Virus record (IMG/VR): IMGVR_UViG_3300009164_000117
Span: 1-48,319 of that record
Source of the DNA: a virus
Length of the DNA: 48,319 nt
Direction: 5' to 3' (one strand)
Shown here: piece by piece, positions 28,316 to 36,471 of the stretch
Layout: each line of letters starts with the position of its first letter
Numbering within the stretch: position 1 is the stretch's first letter
Notes under the pieces: generated by a model
Databases searched by the model: none
Seen by the model: only the letters and a program-made list of their open reading frames with translations
What the model was told of the DNA's origin: nothing
Position numbers and translations under genes: made by a program

Positions 28316-29122
28316 ATGTTAATTGCACACGAAGCCCCTATATCAATTTTAAATAATATTCAACAAGTAACAGATTACGACTATGCTCTAGTACATCTAT
28401 TTGAAACGCGTCCGGAATATTATAAGTTTTTTAAACATGCAGTTGCTGCTGGACGAGAAGTATTACTTGATAACTCGATTTTTGAACTAGGTACTGCTTT
28501 TGACGCTTCTAAGTTTGCAAAGTATGTTAACGATCTTAAACCTACGTTTTATGTTGTACCTGATGTACTTGAGGATGCAGCTGCAACAATTGAATCATAT
28601 ATTAATTTTAATATAAATTATGACTTACCAGGATTAAAGATCGGAGTTGTTCAAGGTAAAACTTATGAAGAGTTAGTAGATTGTTATACCTTTATGAGTA
28701 ATAACGCAGATTATATTGCTATTTCTTTTGACTATTCTTTTTATCAATTTATTGGTCGTCGTTATGGTAATAATACGTCAGCTAATCAAGCTAAGCTTCA
28801 GCGTCAGAGTTCTGGTCGACAAGCGTTAATTGATATGCTTAAACGAGATGGTATTTGGAATTATAATAAGCCTCATCATCTGCTTGGTGCTTCTCTTGCT
28901 TCTGAATTTTCTGTATATAAAGGTGATGTAAGTATTAGATCATGTGATACTTCTAATCCAGTAATAGCGGGGTTGTATGAGCAACTATACATTAAAGGTA
29001 TCGGATTACGTTATAAAAACTCTACTAAATTGGTCGATTTAATTGATACTCCGTTCAATGAGACTAATTTATCAGATATTCTCTTTAATATTAAATGTTT
29101 CCGTTCTATTTGTAATGATTGA
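28316..29122 (+). CDS. dpdA: DpdA-like DNA guanine transglycosylase, 268 aa
   Basis: A TGT-superfamily barrel. LLDNSIFELG (Asp52) lies where tRNA-guanine transglycosylases have LDSGGFQV, VVPDVLEDAA (Asp83, Asp87) in the second acidic position, and KIGVVQGKTYEELVDC matches the GIVQG base-binding motif (Gln113). At 268 aa it is much shorter than tRNA-TGT (about 370) and lacks its zinc site, fitting phage DpdA. Linkage to QueF and a formyltransferase supports base exchange in DNA rather than tRNA. It overlaps the next gene by 8 bp. Confidence 0.8.
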   Translation: MLIAHEAPISILNNIQQVTDYDYALVHLFETRPEYYKFFKHAVAAGREVLLDNSIFELGTAFDASKFAKYVNDLKPTFYVVPDVLEDAAATIESYINFNINYDLPGLKIGVVQGKTYEELVDCYTFMSNNADYIAISFDYSFYQFIGRRYGNNTSANQAKLQRQSSGRQALIDMLKRDGIWNYNKPHHLLGASLASEFSVYKGDVSIRSCDTSNPVIAGLYEQLYIKGIGLRYKNSTKLVDLIDTPFNETNLSDILFNIKCFRSICND

Positions 29123-29696
29123 TATTCATAAAGAATTTATTAAACCTCGTTACTGGGTGGCACTCTACTCTATGTCTGGATCAGAGATTGTCAAGATAAG
29201 TACCCATATTGGGAAATATCCTGATCTGATTATAACTGATAATGAAAATATTGAGTCATGGCATCCTATGATGAAATCGCTAGCTTATCTAAATATTCTT
29301 ATAACTATTAGTAAAGCTAATCGTAAGAATATTGAAGTTTTAAAAAACTTATTTACATCAGATCAGCAAACCTGTATTACTCTTCATGGCTGGCTTAATA
29401 TTGTACCTGCAGAGATTTGTGAAGCTTTTGAAATTTATAATGGTCATCCAGGTCTTATTAATGTGTTTCCAGAATTAAGAGGCAAAGACCCTCAACAGCG
29501 CGTATGGGATAGTATTGATAAGTATCCTATTGTAGGCAGCGTGGTACATAAAGTTGTAGCTGAAGTAGATGCAGGTGATATTATTAGCTCTGATACTGCA
29601 AGTAGTGATAGATGTACTTCATTAGATGAAACATATAAAGTACTGACTGATACTTCTTTTAACGCGTGGAAAAAAGCAATCAATACTATATTATAA
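29115..29696 (+). CDS. dpdN: DpdN-like formyltransferase, 193 aa
   Basis: Start set at ATG 29115 (MIDIHKEFIKPRYW), overlapping the dpdA stop (ATGATTGA). It has the formyltransferase fold of PurN and methionyl-tRNA formyltransferase: Asn109 and His111 in YNGHPG, then GSVVHKVVAEVDAGDII with catalytic Asp152. It would move a formyl group from 10-formyl-tetrahydrofolate. In this operon the likely acceptor is the aminomethyl group of preQ1 in DNA. PurN-type or fMet formylation is less likely because the C-terminal tRNA-binding domain is missing. Confidence 0.75.
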   Translation: MIDIHKEFIKPRYWVALYSMSGSEIVKISTHIGKYPDLIITDNENIESWHPMMKSLAYLNILITISKANRKNIEVLKNLFTSDQQTCITLHGWLNIVPAEICEAFEIYNGHPGLINVFPELRGKDPQQRVWDSIDKYPIVGSVVHKVVAEVDAGDIISSDTASSDRCTSLDETYKVLTDTSFNAWKKAINTIL

Positions 29697-29700
29697 TATT

Positions 29701-30279
29701 ATGATAATCTCTTTTAGTGGATCACAAAGTTCAGGAAAAAGTACGCTTCTCAATTATTTACGAACTAAGGATATAGATAATTATTATTATCCTCCGATAA
29801 CCTTTATCCCAGAAATTACTCGACTTGTTAAGCGTAAATATAATCTACCTATTAATGAAGAGGGAACAGATTTAACTCAGCTATTAATTGCTAATGAGCA
29901 TTTAGTTAACTGCTTACTACCCGAGCATCAAAATAATGTTACAATTCTTGATAGGTGTATTATAGATGGTTTAATTTATACTAAGTGGCTTTGGGATAAC
30001 AATCAAGTTACTGAACAAACGTATCGATCAGTAAGTCATATATACGATTTGATTCACGATAAGTATGATATCATTTTTTATACTTCTCCTAAAGATATTG
30101 AACTTGAAGATGATGGAGAACGAAGTATCGATAAGCAATTTAGAGATGATATTATTAAGGCTTTTGAAGAGCATATTAAAGATCTAAAAAATGTAGTCAT
30201 ACTCGAAGGATCAATTCAACAAAGACTTAATACTATTAAAGAAACACTTGCAAAACATAACATTCACATTACAATATAA
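29701..30279 (+). CDS. P-loop kinase of the AAA_28/NadR-like type, 192 aa
   Basis: Walker A is SGSQSSGKST (residues 6-15). LDRCIIDGLIYTKWL is the DR-lid type motif of nucleoside and nucleotide kinases, and FIPEITRLVKRKY is typical of AAA_28 proteins. It lies 4 bp after the formyltransferase and 2 bp before queF, so it is part of the operon. Candidate substrates: a dNMP, a nicotinamide riboside-like molecule or a modified base; none can be chosen from sequence. Confidence 0.75.
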   Translation: MIISFSGSQSSGKSTLLNYLRTKDIDNYYYPPITFIPEITRLVKRKYNLPINEEGTDLTQLLIANEHLVNCLLPEHQNNVTILDRCIIDGLIYTKWLWDNNQVTEQTYRSVSHIYDLIHDKYDIIFYTSPKDIELEDDGERSIDKQFRDDIIKAFEEHIKDLKNVVILEGSIQQRLNTIKETLAKHNIHITI

Positions 30280-30281
30280 CT

Positions 30282-31220
30282 ATGACATCTAAATTGGATA
30301 ACTCTAATATCTCACGGCATCTTGGCCAGACTTCATCTTATAAGTCTATCTACGATTCCTCTTTAATCGTACGTGAACCTAGGCAAGCTAATCGTACCCA
30401 TCTTAATATTCAAGACGATGATCTACCCTTTACTGGTACTGATACTTGGAATGCTTATGAAGTATCTGGTCTAACTAATTCTGGTGTACCTGTAGCTGGT
30501 ATTGCTAAGATCGTTTACTCTTGTACTAATAAATATATCGTTGAGTCTAAGTCTCTTAAGCTGTACTTTAACTCTTTTAATATGACTAAGCTAGGTGAGT
30601 CTAGTGAAGAAGTCAGAAAGACTATTCAAGAAATAGCTGCTCGAGATTTATCTAGATTACTTGAAACTGATGTTAAGGTGAGAGTATTTTCAAATAGAGA
30701 AGTTCTTGATGATACTACTACGGCTCAACAAGAATGGTTTGCTTATAGTAATGCAAGTCCTGATATTCAAGAGTTTATTACCTTAGAGGATGATTATCCT
30801 TTTGATGAACTTGAAATTAGTAAATATTCTGAATCTCCGGAACTCTTAGAAGTTATTGATTCTGAGAAAGAGGTTACTTCATATCATAGCTCTCTACTAA
30901 AGTCTAATTGCAGGGTTACTAGTCAACCTGACTTCGGTGATGTCTTTATTCATATTAAAGGCTCTAAGACTATTGAACCTGCTTCTATGTTGAAGTATAT
31001 TATCTCTTTTAGAGATGAATGTCACTTTCATGAAGAAATTTGCGAGACTATTTATACAAGACTTTGGAATCTGCTTAAGCCGCAGGAGTTAGTAGTTCGT
31101 TGTTTATATACTAGACGCGGCGGTATTGATATTTGTCCTGAGCGTGCTTCAGAACCTAAGCTTCAGCACTTCTCGTTAAATGATACTACAGTAGCTTATA
31201 TTAAGACTCCTCGACAATAG
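30282..31220 (+). CDS. queF: QueF, NADPH-dependent 7-cyano-7-deazaguanine reductase, 312 aa
   Basis: Reduces preQ0 (nitrile) to preQ1 (aminomethyl). Two-domain (YqcD-like) form. Signature VESKSLKLYFNSF with Glu88; catalytic Cys210 in LLKSNCRVTSQPDFGD, which forms the thioimide with preQ0; Asp217; His250 and Glu251 in ECHFHEE. All active-site residues are present. No QueC, QueD, QueE or FolE lies in the window, so preQ0 must come from the host or from genes elsewhere in the phage. Confidence 0.94.
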   Translation: MTSKLDNSNISRHLGQTSSYKSIYDSSLIVREPRQANRTHLNIQDDDLPFTGTDTWNAYEVSGLTNSGVPVAGIAKIVYSCTNKYIVESKSLKLYFNSFNMTKLGESSEEVRKTIQEIAARDLSRLLETDVKVRVFSNREVLDDTTTAQQEWFAYSNASPDIQEFITLEDDYPFDELEISKYSESPELLEVIDSEKEVTSYHSSLLKSNCRVTSQPDFGDVFIHIKGSKTIEPASMLKYIISFRDECHFHEEICETIYTRLWNLLKPQELVVRCLYTRRGGIDICPERASEPKLQHFSLNDTTVAYIKTPRQ

Positions 31221-31239
31221 TAAATTAAAGAATTAATTT

Positions 31240-31270
31240 AAAAAACCTCTACTTCGGTAGAGGTTTTTTT
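31240..31270 (+). terminator. Intrinsic terminator after queF
   Basis: A-run, CCTCTAC, loop TTCG, GTAGAGG, then T7: a tetraloop hairpin with a U-tract. It separates the modification operon from the late tail-fibre operon. Confidence 0.93.
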
Positions 31271-31279
31271 GTGTTCTGA

Positions 31280-31287
31280 TATAAATA
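31280..31287 (+). promoter_or_regulatory. Late promoter of the tail-fibre operon
   Basis: TATAAATA 8 bp before ATG 31296, directly after the terminator. Confidence 0.7.
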
Positions 31288-31295
31288 AACTATAT

Positions 31296-31619
31296 ATGGC
31301 GATATCTTCAACCAATAATGGGTCTACCTTTTATAACATCAATGATTGTAGATCTTTTAATCAAACCGTTAGTACTGCCCTCGTATCTCTAAGTTCGTAT
31401 ACTTGTTCTGAAGTTATTGTTATCAATAAGACAGGTGGTTCTATTTATGTATACGATTCTAATTATTTTGACGATTCTAATCGGCTTCTTTTAGAATCAA
31501 ATGAGAGTATTGTTATTAGAGGTATTACTAATTCCGCACAAGTAAGTGCAAAGACAGCTTCTGGGTCAGGTCTCGTCTACTTTAGAACCCAATTTTTTAG
31601 TCTTCTTCCTCAACGATAA
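31296..31619 (+). CDS. Small virion protein, first gene of the tail-fibre operon, 107 aa
   Basis: Start set at ATG 31296 (MAISSTNNGSTFYNINDCRS), after the late box; the ATG-like frame from 31269 would start inside the terminator. Beta-rich and Ser/Thr-rich (SEVIVINKTGGSIYVYDSNY), typical of fibre or decoration domains. AT-rich like the rest of the phage. Its stop overlaps the next start (TAAATGG). Confidence 0.65.
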   Translation: MAISSTNNGSTFYNINDCRSFNQTVSTALVSLSSYTCSEVIVINKTGGSIYVYDSNYFDDSNRLLLESNESIVIRGITNSAQVSAKTASGSGLVYFRTQFFSLLPQR

Positions 31620-32750
31620 ATGGTAACAATTCCTACTATACCTAATCATGATACTATCGGTATTTATAGTGGTGGGGTTTCCACACCACAGCTTGCCGCA
31701 CCTCCTGGCTACCAATATATGTCAGTGAATGGATCCCCGGTCACCTACGCGGTCGGACGGCGGATACAATTGCCGACTGTAACCCCTGGGCTCTCTCTTT
31801 CGTCGCCGTCAACTTACCGGGTATTTCAGCGCAACGGATCAAATCAGGCCAATATCGTGATTGCGGGCACGTATACGGGGCAAAATCAAACAGTCGAGGC
31901 ACGCTGGGGAGACGGGACATGGGAGACGGTGGCATCCCCGACGGATGGAGTTTTTTCTGGTAGCATTTTACGTGGGACCGGCCAGGGAACTCTATCCGTT
32001 CGCATGGGAGGCACTCAGGTGGACGTTCCTTATGTGGGCATCGGGGATATTTTCGGCATCTGGGGCCAAAGCAATGGTTCCGGCCGGGGAACAAATAACC
32101 AATCGTATTCCCACGCCAGTCTCAAAGCCGCGATGCTTGGCAACGATAACACATGGAAAGAGTTGACTGACCCGACGGACATCGCCACCAATCAGGTGGA
32201 CTCGATCAGCTATGACGGGCCGTTTGATGCGGCGGGATCGGTCTGGCCTTTGGTGGCCACCGCTTACATGGCATCCAAAGGATTCCCCGTCGCCTTTGTG
32301 CCATGCTGCCGTGGCGGAAATGGCAACGTCCGCTGGCAGCCTCCCGTGGATCATTTTGATAGGAATACGCTTTACGGGTCCGCTCTTTACCGCACATCCA
32401 CTCTGGCGGGCGGGTGCAAGGCGGTTCTGTATTGGGCAGGAGAACCCGGAGTGGACGCCGCAGCCAGCGATTACGGCCAATACAAACCAATCGCTGTGGC
32501 AGTTGCCGCCGATTTGGGTGTGCCTGTCATGCGGTGTAAACTCCAATATTGCACTGGCGGAACATTAGCGGAAGCCAATGGGGTAGCCGCTGCTGTCCAG
32601 TATATTTGGGACAATCCCGTGGAGTTCAACGCCGTCACCGGGCCTGATTTCAGCGACATCATCTCCGACGATGGATTCCACCTTATAACTGATCCTAAAA
32701 TCCAACTCGCCGCCTCCAGATGGGCCACTGCCATGCTTAACGCATTCTAA
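31620..32750 (+). CDS. Tail fibre/receptor protein with SGNH-hydrolase domain, 376 aa
   Basis: The first 35 or so codons are AT-rich like the phage; from about 31740 the gene becomes GC-rich. Residues about 1-135 are an adhesin-like beta region. Residues about 140-376 are an SGNH/sialate O-acetylesterase-like domain: Ser151 in IWGQSNGSG, and Asp351/His354 in SDDGFHL (DxxH). It probably de-acetylates a host surface polysaccharide during adsorption. The chimeric composition indicates recent acquisition. Confidence 0.75.
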   Translation: MVTIPTIPNHDTIGIYSGGVSTPQLAAPPGYQYMSVNGSPVTYAVGRRIQLPTVTPGLSLSSPSTYRVFQRNGSNQANIVIAGTYTGQNQTVEARWGDGTWETVASPTDGVFSGSILRGTGQGTLSVRMGGTQVDVPYVGIGDIFGIWGQSNGSGRGTNNQSYSHASLKAAMLGNDNTWKELTDPTDIATNQVDSISYDGPFDAAGSVWPLVATAYMASKGFPVAFVPCCRGGNGNVRWQPPVDHFDRNTLYGSALYRTSTLAGGCKAVLYWAGEPGVDAAASDYGQYKPIAVAVAADLGVPVMRCKLQYCTGGTLAEANGVAAAVQYIWDNPVEFNAVTGPDFSDIISDDGFHLITDPKIQLAASRWATAMLNAF

Positions 32751-32754
32751 AATT

Positions 32755-34589
32755 ATGCCAAACAACATCACCGCATCCCCCGAAAGAACGTCACTCCTGC
32801 CGGAAGTGTCGTTCCCGATTTATAACCCAGCCACGGATTCGCTGGAGCATATCAAAGGAAAATATCTGTCCTCCGGCAGCGGTAGTAATGCCGTGCCCGT
32901 CACGGGCGGGCTCTATTTTGACGGGTATGCCAACACCGGCCCGGTGTCTCACTCGTTGACGGGTGCCAATGTTTTAAGCACGCCATTCACGATGACCGCT
33001 ACTATCGTGGTGCCTCCGAAGTCTCTCATCAAAGCGACCGGGCGCGGCATCGTGGGCATTTCTGCCAGCGATCCGACCAGCACCCTTAACTCATCCATCA
33101 CCATTGGCATCCGGGGCACCACCGGATACGGCAATGCAGGAGTAAGCAACGCGGGGGATTTAATCATCAAGGCAATTGGATCAAGTGGCAGTGACCTTGA
33201 CATGGTAGTGACGGGGTTCTGTGACGCCTACGCGGGGCAGACCGTGCGCATTGACTTTACCCGTGGACTTACCACTGTGGACTTTCCGGTCAAGGTGTAT
33301 ATCAATCGCGTTCTCGCAGTATCCGCCAGCGGTAGCGGCTCAGATTGGGGCTGCTCCATGGGGTCAAATCCTTACTTCTTTTATGGAGCACAATCATCCG
33401 CCCGACCATGGGTGGGGAAGATCATCCAAGCGGGGTTGGGCGTGCTGGAATATTTGGCAGATGATATTTTTGGTTTCAATCTCCCTTCATCCCCTCAACT
33501 TGGCAGCGTCGTCTGGGGCAGCATAATCAATAACCGCGACCAGGACTGTAATGCCTACTCCGGTTTTACCTGGAATGACTGGACGCAGGATGGAGTGGCT
33601 TATACCGAATCCGGCGGCGGAACGGTCACGCCGACGGCAGGCAGTGCCAATTCCTGGGCACACGGGGAAGTCAATGGCACCACTGCACCGGGCAAGCTAA
33701 GGCTCACCGCGAAGGCCAGTAGCGGGAAAAATATCGCTGCCAAAGGCGGGGCAGTGAGAGGGCGGGCCTACCGCATCACCATCAAAGCCCGGTGCGCCAG
33801 CGGCACATCGGTCCCGCTTTACATCGGATTTGGGCATAACGTCTCTGATACCTCACAAGATACCAATATTGGGGAAGCTTTGGTAATCACCCCCACCAGC
33901 ACGGAATTGACCTATACTGCACGGGTAGTTGCCCGTCGTTCCTCAACTTTCAGCATCGCCTTGGTCAACGATGCGGATTCCGCAGGGCAGGTTTTTGAGT
34001 TCGACACGATCACGGTGGAGCGGGACGGATGGGCCGTCTGGACTAACATGGATTATGGGGACAGTTTTGTGGTGCCTAATATCAGTAATCCTGACTCTGA
34101 CGGCATCATCCCGGCATCGTCCGCCATCGCGTGGGATTCCCCGCGCCGGAATGTTGCCAGTTGCGTCACACTGGCGGCAGATCAGGCAGTGACTTCATCG
34201 ACCACATTGGTGGATACCGGTCTCACTTTCCGAGTCGCGGCCAATGCCACTTACTTGTTTGATTTTACGGTAAGGTTTACCTTGGCGGAACAGCGAGCGG
34301 GCTTAAATTTAACCTTGTTGCCCCATCCGGGGCAGTGGGCGCAGCCACCGTTGTTATTTTCAACACGGTCCAGAACAATCTTAACGAAGCACAGGATGCC
34401 GCTGCGTTCCCGGTCCTGGTGCAAGGGTCCATGGGCTATGCCGGCACGCACCAACTGCGCATTCAAGGGGTTATTGAAAACGGGGCAACAGAAGGACTGA
34501 TCACTCTCCAGATGGCTCAATTTGTATCCGACGCTGGAGCTATTACGATCAAGAAATACAGCACGGCAGTTTTCACTCGCCGTAAATAA
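32755..34589 (+). CDS. GC-rich tail-fibre protein interrupted by a frameshift, about 611 aa if joined
   Basis: MPNNITASPERTSLLPEVSF opens a long beta-rich fibre with lectin-like segments (GLYFDGYANTGPVSHSL). As read, the first frame ends at 34500 with nonsense-like residues after about 34266. A coherent continuation lies one base back, from TACGGTAAGG: GKVYLGGTASGLKFNLVAPS, running to TAA at 34587-34589. The shift is at GATTTTAC (34261-34268); one lost T, a sequencing error or programmed -1 slippage would explain it. Confidence 0.68.
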
Positions 34590-34659
34590 TTTGGGCGATT
34601 TGCGACCCCATTTTGCAACTCCTGATCTTAATTCCATCCGTAAACCGTTGATAATGAAG

Positions 34660-34710
34660 TGGTCCCGCAGAGACTTGAACCCTAGACCAAAGGATTGTAT
34701 ATCCTTTAAA
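34660..34710 (-). pseudogene. 3' fragment of a tRNA gene at the edge of the GC-rich segment
   Basis: On the minus strand the sequence ends GGTTCAAGTCTCTGCGGGACCA: a T arm (TAGGG-TTCAAGT-CTCTG, two wobble pairs) plus a 3' acceptor strand. Before it, AAGGA/TCCTT encloses the loop TATACAA, like an anticodon arm. No matching 5' acceptor or D arm exists upstream. It lies 71 bp after the fibre gene, so it may be a recombination scar. Confidence 0.45.
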
Positions 34711-34744
34711 TTGTTATATTTACTCCTTTAGATTAAAAATTATT

Positions 34745-34780
34745 AAAAAAGCGGTGATGCTAAAAACATCACCGCTTTTT
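34745..34780. terminator. Bidirectional intrinsic terminator
   Basis: A-run, GCGGTGATG (34751-34759), loop, CATCACCGC (34767-34775), T5. It closes the tail-fibre operon and the convergent minus-strand gene at 34794. Confidence 0.92.
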
Positions 34781-34793
34781 GTTTGTAAATTTC

Positions 34794-35213
34794 TTAGAGC
34801 ATTCCTAGCAATGCAAGACGTCTAGCCTGCGGAGAGACACTGTCAAAACCGTTTGCAGTTAAAGACTGAACAGTAGTACCTGTTTGACAAACAAACAGCG
34901 TAGACGTGTTGTCTGTATATAACACACTTAAGGTAACTCCTTGATATGCTCTATCAACTCTAAAAGTAGTACCATTAAATGCAGATAGTGTTGTCGTGAA
35001 GATGCCAGTACCAGATGCAGGGTTGGTTAAAGAATTAAATAATATACCTCTTACCTGCTTAGCACTTAAAGAAGCTACATTAAGAGGACCTGTTCCAACA
35101 GTAAGGAGTTCAACAGTTTTAGGTAAACCAGTACCAGATACAGACCAACTAAGATTAGCAGGTGTTTGCCCAAAAGCGGAAAGAGCTTGATTGTTATATG
35201 AAATAAATGCCAT
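34794..35213 (-). CDS. Putative virion protein, 139 aa
   Basis: MAFISYNNQALSAFGQTPAN with many Thr/Ser/Gly beta segments (FTTTLSAFNGTTFRVDRAYQ), ending in a short helix (SPQARRLALLGML). A late-type box CATAAATAAT directly precedes it, so it is expressed with structural genes. Possibly a head decoration or small tail protein; not recognised. Confidence 0.62.
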   Translation of the reverse strand: MAFISYNNQALSAFGQTPANLSWSVSGTGLPKTVELLTVGTGPLNVASLSAKQVRGILFNSLTNPASGTGIFTTTLSAFNGTTFRVDRAYQGVTLSVLYTDNTSTLFVCQTGTTVQSLTANGFDSVSPQARRLALLGML

Positions 35214-35253
35214 ACTATTATTTATGTCTTTTTGTACAAAATATAATACTTTA

Positions 35254-36471
35254 TTATGATTGTTGATATATTAATAGTATTTCTTGCTTTGTAGATGTAT
35301 TTTTATTGAAGTGTGATATAGCGTTTGTTGAACCTAGGATCTGTTCTTGTATCAATTTAAATGTATCAGGAATAGCTTCACAAATTATTTGCTTATATGT
35401 ATTATTAATAACAATACCAATATATTTAACAGAAGGCTTGATGGATTTTTTTATAAGATTAACAATAAAAGACTTATACTCGTCAAGACTACTATATTTA
35501 CCGGTATTATAAATTTCTACATTATGGTATGGAGGACATGTAAAAACACAATCATAATTTTCTTGCGGTGTAAAATTAGTACAATCTTGATTATATATGG
35601 TTAGCTTATCGGTATAGTGTATTGTATTAGCGATTTTTTTAATACCACTACATGACTCTGTCCAAATATCATTATAGATATAATTTATATTACAAGCTGC
35701 AGCGCCAATAAATCTATGTCCCCACCCTCCACATGGATCATATATTGTTGTTACATTAGTATCTTCAATAAATTTTTTAATCCAAAGAGGTGAAAAATGT
35801 GAATACCCAATATGTATACCTGATATTTTAAACCCACGCAATAATTCTTTATGATTAAACGTATCTTTAAATAGATATTTTTGCCTATTTAATATAAGTT
35901 TTTCTTGTATTACAGGATTTTTAAAAAGTTCGCGTTCAATATGATAAAAATGTTGTTGATTGGTCAATACTATTCTATTATTAGCTGGAGCAGCGCTATA
36001 GTTGCCTGTATTGCGTGTAATGTTTTTAAACTCTTTTAAACATTCTTGTAGGGTATATACATATTGTAATTCTTCTGTGTTTAAATTATTACTTTGCGGT
36101 ATTTTATTACTATTTTTCTTTTCTAAACGATGCTGTTTCATGTAGTTATTATGTTCTAGTCTACGTTCAGGTGTTAAATTATTATACCACTCTTTCCATT
36201 TTTTATGAGTTATACCTTTTGCTGCTCGATATTCTCGATATTCTTTGTTGTATTGCTTTTGCTCTACTGTCAATTCTTTATGTCTTGCTTTTGCTTTAGC
36301 TCTAATTTTACTAGGATCAATCCAATATCTTACAGTGTCAGGCCATACGTTAAACTTTGCCTTAACAGACGATATACCATGTTCTAAAGCATATGAAATA
36401 ATTTTTTGTTTTTGCTCATCAGTGAATGTTTGCTGTTTACGATATGTTTGTATACTGTTATTTATTGTCAT
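35254..36471 (-). CDS. DNA methyltransferase with homing-endonuclease-type N-terminal domain, 405 aa
   Basis: Start set at 36471 (MTINNSIQTYRKQQTF), overlapping the end of the HNH gene by 14 bp. Residues about 1-115 closely match the HNH neighbour (TFTDEQKQKIISYALEHGI, FNVWPDTVRYWIDP), a helix-turn-helix-like DNA-reading region. The rest is an amino-methyltransferase: SAM-binding DPCGGWGHR at 245-253 and catalytic TCPPY at 311-315, as in N4/N6 DNA methylases. Probably methylates adenine or cytosine in phage DNA at sites set by the shared domain. Confidence 0.78.
   Translation of the reverse strand: MTINNSIQTYRKQQTFTDEQKQKIISYALEHGISSVKAKFNVWPDTVRYWIDPSKIRAKAKARHKELTVEQKQYNKEYREYRAAKGITHKKWKEWYNNLTPERRLEHNNYMKQHRLEKKNSNKIPQSNNLNTEELQYVYTLQECLKEFKNITRNTGNYSAAPANNRIVLTNQQHFYHIERELFKNPVIQEKLILNRQKYLFKDTFNHKELLRGFKISGIHIGYSHFSPLWIKKFIEDTNVTTIYDPCGGWGHRFIGAAACNINYIYNDIWTESCSGIKKIANTIHYTDKLTIYNQDCTNFTPQENYDCVFTCPPYHNVEIYNTGKYSSLDEYKSFIVNLIKKSIKPSVKYIGIVINNTYKQIICEAIPDTFKLIQEQILGSTNAISHFNKNTSTKQEILLIYQQS

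Noticed and set aside
28316-29122. tRNA-guanine transglycosylase for queuosine in tRNA
   Set aside because: Too short, with no zinc-binding C-terminal part, and linked to a dpdN-like gene; DpdA fits better.
29115-29696. Methionyl-tRNA formyltransferase serving the phage initiator-like tRNA
   Set aside because: Attractive because the phage encodes an initiator-like tRNA, but the protein lacks the C-terminal tRNA-binding domain and is coupled to dpdA and queF. The DNA-base substrate is preferred, though not proven.
31741-34637. Reverse-strand and alternate-frame ORFs of 60-184 aa in the GC-rich fibre genes
   Set aside because: High GC leaves shadow frames open. The plus-strand frames give coherent beta-rich proteins with catalytic motifs. 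The one real exception is 34335-34589, which is the frameshifted 3' end of the fibre gene.
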